A program made the position numbers and the translations under genes. A stretch of 64,000 bases of DNA from Pseudobacteriovorax antillogorgiicola (lineage in GTDB: Bacteria; Bdellovibrionota_B; Oligoflexia; Oligoflexales; RGVZ01), in the NCBI GenBank assembly GCA_945865565.1, contig CAMBEK010000007.1, positions 1-64,000 on the forward strand, given 5' to 3'. The notes beneath the pieces are model-generated. The model had not been told where the DNA came from. It saw only the letters and a program-made list of their open reading frames with translations, and did no database searches. Positions 59,994-64,000 of this stretch are shown piece after piece (position 1 is the first letter of the stretch; each line of letters begins with the position of its first letter).

Positions 59994-60559
59994 CGAAAAA
60001 AAAAGATAAGGCTATTTCGCTGCCTCGCATGTCCGCTGCCATCTATGGTGGGATGATATTTATCGGCCTGCTGCTCATGCGTTTTTGGCAACATAATTTA
60101 GCCAAATCCTTTGCCATCCCCATCGATTCATCAGAGCGCCTGCGAATCGTCGCCGGGGGAATCCTTGCTGCAGCCCTCCTTTTGACAAGCAGTGCCGCCC
60201 TTGAGAGCTGGAATGATTCCTTTCGCCGCCTAAAGGAAATGTTCATCCAGCTGATCGGACCATCCCCGGCCTGGGTTGCTGTCTGGCTGGCCTTTCTCTC
60301 GTCTTTTGGTGAAGAAATCCTGTTTCGGGGGGCACTACAACCGACCTTTGGCCTGGTCCCAACCAGCATCATGTTTGGCCTTGCTCACGTTGGTCCTGAT
60401 GGCAAGATTGGCGTATGGAGTTTTTGGGCTGCGGGAGCCGGCCTGGTTTTGGGCTGGACCTTCATCGAAACAGGCTGCCTGTGGCCTGCGATCGTGGCAC
60501 ACTTTCTGGTAAATGGAGTTTCGCTTTTGGCATTACAGAGGCAATATCGTCAGCGATGA
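59990..60559 (+). CDS. CPBP-family intramembrane metalloprotease
   Basis: This 189-residue membrane protein has about five helices. The family motifs are FGEEILFRGAL (EExxxR), IMFGLAHVG (second motif His) and PAIVAHFLVNG (third motif His). CPBP/Abi proteins include prenyl-endopeptidase relatives and proteins involved in bacteriocin immunity and prophage defence. The ATG overlaps the trypsin-LRR stop, and its own stop overlaps the trmL-like gene, so the three are one transcript. A role in maturing or protecting against the adjacent protease is possible but unproven. Confidence 0.85.
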   Translation: MTKKKDKAISLPRMSAAIYGGMIFIGLLLMRFWQHNLAKSFAIPIDSSERLRIVAGGILAAALLLTSSAALESWNDSFRRLKEMFIQLIGPSPAWVAVWLAFLSSFGEEILFRGALQPTFGLVPTSIMFGLAHVGPDGKIGVWSFWAAGAGLVLGWTFIETGCLWPAIVAHFLVNGVSLLALQRQYRQR

Positions 60560-61026
60560 ATCAAGGTCACCTCCACGTCTGCCTTTACCGCCCCGAAATC
60601 CCGCAAAACACCGGGAACATCGGACGACTTGTTGCTGGATCCCAGTGTCGCTTGCACTTGATCCGGCCTTTTGCCTTTTCGACGGATGATAAAAACCTGC
60701 GGCGCGCTGGCCTTGACTACTGGCCTTATCTCGATCTCGAAATTCACGATGACTTGAACCAACTTGTCGCGTTTCACGCGCCAAAAGTCGCTTTTTTTTC
60801 AGCGCGGGCCACCCGCCCCTATACAGAAATCCCAGTGGAAACTGACCTGCTCGTTTTTGGACAAGAGACCAAAGGACTCCCGAAGGAACTGCATGAATCC
60901 CAGTCTGAAAATTTTTATACCATTCCAATTTTTCACGACAAGGTCCGCAGCCTGAATCTGGCAAATGCGGTTTCTATTGTTCTTTACCACCAGCTGATGA
61001 AACGCCAAGGCCGCTTTCAAGACTAA
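60556..61026 (+). CDS. trmL: TrmL-type tRNA 2'-O-methyltransferase (SPOUT)
   Basis: This 156-residue protein is the same size as E. coli TrmL (157). CLYRPEIPQNTGNIGRL opens the SPOUT fold. DLLVFGQETKGLPKEL and SENFYTIPIFHDKVRSLNLANAVSIVLYH form the trefoil-knot SAM site. TrmL methylates the wobble nucleotide 34 of leucine tRNAs. I used ATG 60556, which overlaps the CPBP stop; the track's start lies inside that gene. It is followed after 14 bp by the hisC-like gene. Confidence 0.92.
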   Translation: MNQGHLHVCLYRPEIPQNTGNIGRLVAGSQCRLHLIRPFAFSTDDKNLRRAGLDYWPYLDLEIHDDLNQLVAFHAPKVAFFSARATRPYTEIPVETDLLVFGQETKGLPKELHESQSENFYTIPIFHDKVRSLNLANAVSIVLYHQLMKRQGRFQD

Positions 61027-61040
61027 AGCCAGGAGGCCCG

Positions 61041-62165
61041 ATGAATCACGACCATGACCTCTTCACGCCGAATCAAGTCTCTAACGAATGGCTTGAGCAA
61101 TTTCTCGTCCCGAGCCTCATCGCCGGAAATCCTTACAAGATCGACACCACGACCACTCCTGTGAAACTCGACCAGAATGAAAATCCGTGGGACTGGCCAG
61201 AAAAAATCAAAGACAAGATCATCACTGAGCTGCGCAAACTTCCTTGGAACCGCTATCCATCAGCCTACTCTGACGACCTTGCGGATCTTGTCGGAGCCCA
61301 GTCAGGATTGACTGGTGGTTGCGTGCTCCTTGGACCGGGATCGAATTACCTTGTCGCCCTCGTCATCAGCACCTTTTCACGCGTCGGCCGAGGCAAGGTC
61401 GTCATCGCAAGGCCTTCATTTGCCCTGTATGAATCGCACTGTGCCTACGATGGAATTCCAGTTGACCCGTGGCCCCTTGACGCAAACATGCAGTACGACA
61501 CGTCCCTTCTGCCCGAACTGACGCCTGGTTCAATGGTGGTATTTGCCTCGCCCAATAATCCTGTAGGAAATGTTTTGCCCTACAAGACCCTTGAGCACCT
61601 GGCGGCCCTGCATCCCGATGTTTTGTTTGTCGCGGACGAGGCCTATCTGGAATATGCGCGGGAGCCTTATACACCTCTATTAAAGGATCACAGCAACATC
61701 CTGTTGATCAGGACCTTTTCCAAAACCCTCGGGGCTGCTGGCGTCCGAATTGGATACGTTCTCGGGGCTCCAAAATTGATCGAGCAACTCCGCAAGCTGC
61801 GCCTGCCCTACATGATCAATTTGTTCGGCCTGGTGGCTGCCCGACTGGTCCTCGAAGACCATGAAACCCAAAAACACTTCAAGGGCATCGTGGCCAAAGG
61901 CATTGCAGAACGCGAACGTGTTTACGAATCCCTGAAATCCCTTGCCCCAGAAAAGGGCTTTCAGGTGATACCGTCTGAAGCGAATTTTCTTCTGCTGAAA
62001 TGGCCGGACCACGCCGCGTGCGCAAGGGCCTACCGCCACATTCTGGCGCAAGGAATTCTGATTCGCGACGTTTCAAAAGGTCCCGGACTCGCCGGCTGCC
62101 TGCGGGTAACTATCGGTACCGTCGATCAAAACAACCTTTTTTTGGCGGCAGTCCAAGGAATTTAA
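61041..62165 (+). CDS. hisC: Histidinol-phosphate aminotransferase family protein
   Basis: This is a 374-residue fold-type I PLP enzyme. The markers are KLDQNENPWDWP and GPGSNYLVALVIST. FASPNNPVGN, VADEAYLEYA, and RTFSKTLGAAGVRIGYVLG with the PLP Lys follow, and the Arg-binding C-terminus ends in FLLLKW. HisC transaminates imidazole-acetol phosphate; relatives act on aromatic amino acids. AGGAGG is 5 bases before the ATG. No other his genes are adjacent, so substrate breadth is unclear. Confidence 0.85.
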   Translation: MNHDHDLFTPNQVSNEWLEQFLVPSLIAGNPYKIDTTTTPVKLDQNENPWDWPEKIKDKIITELRKLPWNRYPSAYSDDLADLVGAQSGLTGGCVLLGPGSNYLVALVISTFSRVGRGKVVIARPSFALYESHCAYDGIPVDPWPLDANMQYDTSLLPELTPGSMVVFASPNNPVGNVLPYKTLEHLAALHPDVLFVADEAYLEYAREPYTPLLKDHSNILLIRTFSKTLGAAGVRIGYVLGAPKLIEQLRKLRLPYMINLFGLVAARLVLEDHETQKHFKGIVAKGIAERERVYESLKSLAPEKGFQVIPSEANFLLLKWPDHAACARAYRHILAQGILIRDVSKGPGLAGCLRVTIGTVDQNNLFLAAVQGI

Positions 62166-62286
62166 TTTGCACAGGACCGGAATTCATTTCCGCCCCGCCT
62201 AAAAACTTGGATTTTAACTCCGATAAAACTCCCATTGGGGTCACCTAGTTGGCACCTTTTGAACCACTTTTTTGCGGGTCGAAATA

Positions 62287-63507
62287 ATGGGCAACGAACT
62301 TGATTTCTCAAAAAAGTTTTCAATCCCAATTCCTGCAAAGCAGGATCCGTCCCAGCCAGTCTTGATTGTTGACGATCAATCCGACATCCGTCTGATCATC
62401 GGGCACCATCTGACCAAACTTTCGTTCTCCAAGGTTTTGCAGGCGTCGGATGCTTACGATGCGATCGCCATACTGCAAAACACGCCCAATTGCGGCATGG
62501 TCCTTTGCGACTCATCCATGCCGCTCATGGGTGCCATCGATTTGCTTAACGAAATGAAAGAACGCATTGACCTGACTCGGGTTCCATTCTGCATGATGCT
62601 GGATGGCGCAAACCGTGAAAAATTAATGCATGCCGTGGAGCATGGTGTTGACGAGATTCTGGCGAAGCCCTTCACCCTGCAGGATCTCACGGTAAAAATG
62701 ACCTCGTGCTTTCGAAATTTTCATAATCCTAAAAATCCAGAAAAAGTTTACGAATTGGCAAAGCTCCGGCTTCGCGAAAACAACTACGAGGAAGCCGGCG
62801 AGATTTATCAGGCCCTCCGCGAGACGTCGCCCAACGCCGTGCGGCCATTGCTGGGTCTGGTCCGTATCAAAATGGCGCAGGGGAAAAACGAAGAGGCTGC
62901 CACACTGATCCAACAAGCCGAGGAGCTGAATCCCAAATTTGTTCCAACGTGGGTCACCAAAGCCGAGTTTCAATTGGCAATGAAAGACATGAATGGAGCG
63001 GTCGAAAGCTATAAAGCAGCGATATTCTTGTCACCGCTCAACCCAATCCGTTACAAAAGCGCCGCAGACATGCTTTTTAAAATGCAGCGCTATCCTGAAG
63101 TGGTCGAAATCCTGGAACTAGCCTGGAGCAATCAAGTCCAGTTTAAAGAACTGAACCACTACCTTTCCCAAGGCCACTTCATGGTTAAGGATTACGCCAA
63201 GGCAATAAAGTTCATCAAGACGGCCGTGCTGGCGGAGCCAACCAACATCACCTATTTGAACCAGTATGGAATTTGTTTGAAAGAAACAAACCAGTTTGAC
63301 GAGGCATCAAAGATTTATAACCAGATCATCAAGATCGAACCCGAAAATAAATCTGCCCTCTACAACAAGGCGATCTTGCTCTTCACGAAGGGCGCCAAAG
63401 AAGAAGCCATCAAATTGCTGGACCGCGTTGTAAAAAAGCACCCGGATTTCGCCCAGGCTGCCGCGAAATTGAAGGAATATCAGGAGAATTTAAAGCGGCC
63501 TGCCTGA
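62287..63507 (+). CDS. REC-TPR protein (response-regulator receiver with tetratricopeptide repeats)
   Basis: This is a 406-residue protein. An N-terminal receiver domain (about 24-140) has VLIVDDQSDIR (Asp29-Asp30), the phosphoacceptor Asp75 (MVLCDSSMP) and Lys127 (LAKPF). The usual Thr/Ser switch position is Asp106 (CMMLDG), so signalling through the switch may be altered. At least six TPR units follow (for example NNYEEAGEIYQAL, QFDEASKIYNQIIKIEPENKSALYNKAILLF). No DNA-binding domain is present, so output is through protein-protein contact. I chose ATG 62287; the TTG at 62272 has no better ribosome site. A 120-bp spacer separates it from hisC. Confidence 0.85.
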   Translation: MGNELDFSKKFSIPIPAKQDPSQPVLIVDDQSDIRLIIGHHLTKLSFSKVLQASDAYDAIAILQNTPNCGMVLCDSSMPLMGAIDLLNEMKERIDLTRVPFCMMLDGANREKLMHAVEHGVDEILAKPFTLQDLTVKMTSCFRNFHNPKNPEKVYELAKLRLRENNYEEAGEIYQALRETSPNAVRPLLGLVRIKMAQGKNEEAATLIQQAEELNPKFVPTWVTKAEFQLAMKDMNGAVESYKAAIFLSPLNPIRYKSAADMLFKMQRYPEVVEILELAWSNQVQFKELNHYLSQGHFMVKDYAKAIKFIKTAVLAEPTNITYLNQYGICLKETNQFDEASKIYNQIIKIEPENKSALYNKAILLFTKGAKEEAIKLLDRVVKKHPDFAQAAAKLKEYQENLKRPA

Positions 63508-63557
63508 CCTGCGGTGGGACGGTCCTGTGACCTTGCCATCCCACATTGTCGGCAAGT

Positions 63558-64000
63558 TTACTTTGCCAATCCGATTTCAGCCAAACGCTGGGCCAGATAT
63601 TCCTTTGCGGTAATGTCTGGATACAACTTCTTGCCCCCCATTCGTTCGATGCAGCTCGCCAGAGGATTGAGCGAAGCCTCGCTCCTCGGATGGACAAAAA
63701 ATGGCATTGAAAACCGGCGCTCGCGGCTGTTGTCCGGATTGACGACGCGATGGGTCGTACTGCGCAATACACCGTTGGTCAGGTTTTGGATCATATCCCC
63801 GGCGTCGACAATGATTTGTCCACTCAAGGCGTGAATCGGACGCCATGTGCCATCATGCTGCAACAGCTCCAAACCTCCAGAAGTCGCCTCCACCAAAAGG
63901 GTGATCAGATTGATGTCTTCGTGGGCAGCCGCGCGAATGCTTGAGGGATCTGAGTCCGAACCAACCGGTGGATAGTGAATGATACGCAGGATCGTGTCAC
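63558..64000 (-). CDS. Isopenicillin-N-synthase-like Fe(II)/2-oxoglutarate dioxygenase, C-terminal part
   Basis: About 147 residues are in the window; the N-terminus lies beyond position 64000. The frame reads DTILRIIHYPPVGSD, then AAHEDINLITLLVEATSGGLELL (the HxD iron site), DMIQNLTNGVLRSTTHRVVNP (second His) and RRFSMPFFVHP (Arg for the co-substrate carboxylate). This order is typical of the isopenicillin N synthase family, many of whose bacterial members are of unknown substrate. The track's start at 63896 is not the true start, as the frame is open to the window edge. It converges with the REC-TPR gene with 50 bp between. Confidence 0.85.
   Translation of the reverse strand, partial: DTILRIIHYPPVGSDSDPSSIRAAAHEDINLITLLVEATSGGLELLQHDGTWRPIHALSGQIIVDAGDMIQNLTNGVLRSTTHRVVNPDNSRERRFSMPFFVHPRSEASLNPLASCIERMGGKKLYPDITAKEYLAQRLAEIGLAK

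Noticed and set aside
62251-62268. TTGGCACCTTTTGAACC before the REC-TPR gene as a sigma-54 promoter
   Set aside because: The GG and GA elements are 10 bases apart instead of the required 12, and the -12 GC is absent.
1-64000. tRNA, rRNA, CRISPR array, prophage or insertion-sequence genes
   Set aside because: No such sequences were recognised in reading the intergenic regions or the ORF track; short tRNAs could still be missed without a covariance-model search.

Overview
The window looks like a chromosome segment of a Gram-negative, aerobic or facultatively aerobic bacterium with moderately high GC. The best guess is the Bdellovibrionota/Oligoflexia or another deltaproteobacterial-type lineage. 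Support comes from a complete Alternative Complex III operon, an Mla lipid-transport operon whose MlaD has a barrel-like tail, paired ArsA-like ATPases next to TatA, a PilT-family ATPase with an N-terminal extension, a REC-TPR protein, and many lipoproteins and secreted proteins. The taxonomic guess rests on gene content only. I saw no rRNA, tRNA, insertion sequence or CRISPR array.

Layout. 1-1530 (minus): an acyl-carrier protein, a double-hotdog dehydratase-like protein and the start of a ketosynthase, forming a small fatty-acid or polyketide-like operon. 1668-6231: an ABC permease plus a LolA-like protein on the plus strand, converging with a LolD-like ATPase and two lipoproteins on the minus strand. 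6391-7539: a soluble PAS histidine kinase whose stop codon lies inside a family of 87-bp palindromic repeats (7529-7880). 7914-14445: a Prc-type protease, a membrane protein with receiver-like folds, a Fur-family regulator with a candidate operator, a lipoprotein and a membrane protein.

14728-24410: two divergent two-gene cassettes. Each has a lipoprotein with YD/RHS-like repeats followed by a secreted protein with a long Gly-rich hydrophobic region. They sit back to back around a 402-bp spacer with a long-range inverted repeat. This is my leading candidate for an undescribed system.

24708-25367: a fumarylacetoacetate-hydrolase-family enzyme. 25384-30737 (minus): mlaE-mlaF-mlaD and, separately, tatA with two ArsA-like ATPases. 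30993-38562 (minus): actABCDEF, quinol:cytochrome c/oxidase electron transfer. 38687-42657 (plus): uvrB-uvrC nucleotide-excision repair. 42666-46430 (minus): hemW, an RlmD/TrmA-type RNA methyltransferase, a small basic protein and a PilZ protein.

46517-53344 (plus): a six-gene envelope operon of unknown role, consisting of a barrel-like outer-membrane protein, two lipoproteins, a TPR-like periplasmic protein, a lipoprotein protease and a secreted protein. The last two genes overlap by 128 bp. 53559-63507 (plus): an HETTH lipoprotein, a bifunctional homocysteine methyltransferase/MTHF reductase with a hairpin over its ribosome-binding site, a PilT-like ATPase, a trypsin-LRR lipoprotein coupled to a CPBP protease and TrmL, a HisC-type aminotransferase, and a REC-TPR protein. 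63558-64000 (minus): the C-terminal part of an isopenicillin-N-synthase-like oxygenase.

Start codons were moved from the ORF track wherever a Shine-Dalgarno sequence, signal peptide or ATGA overlap argued for an internal start.
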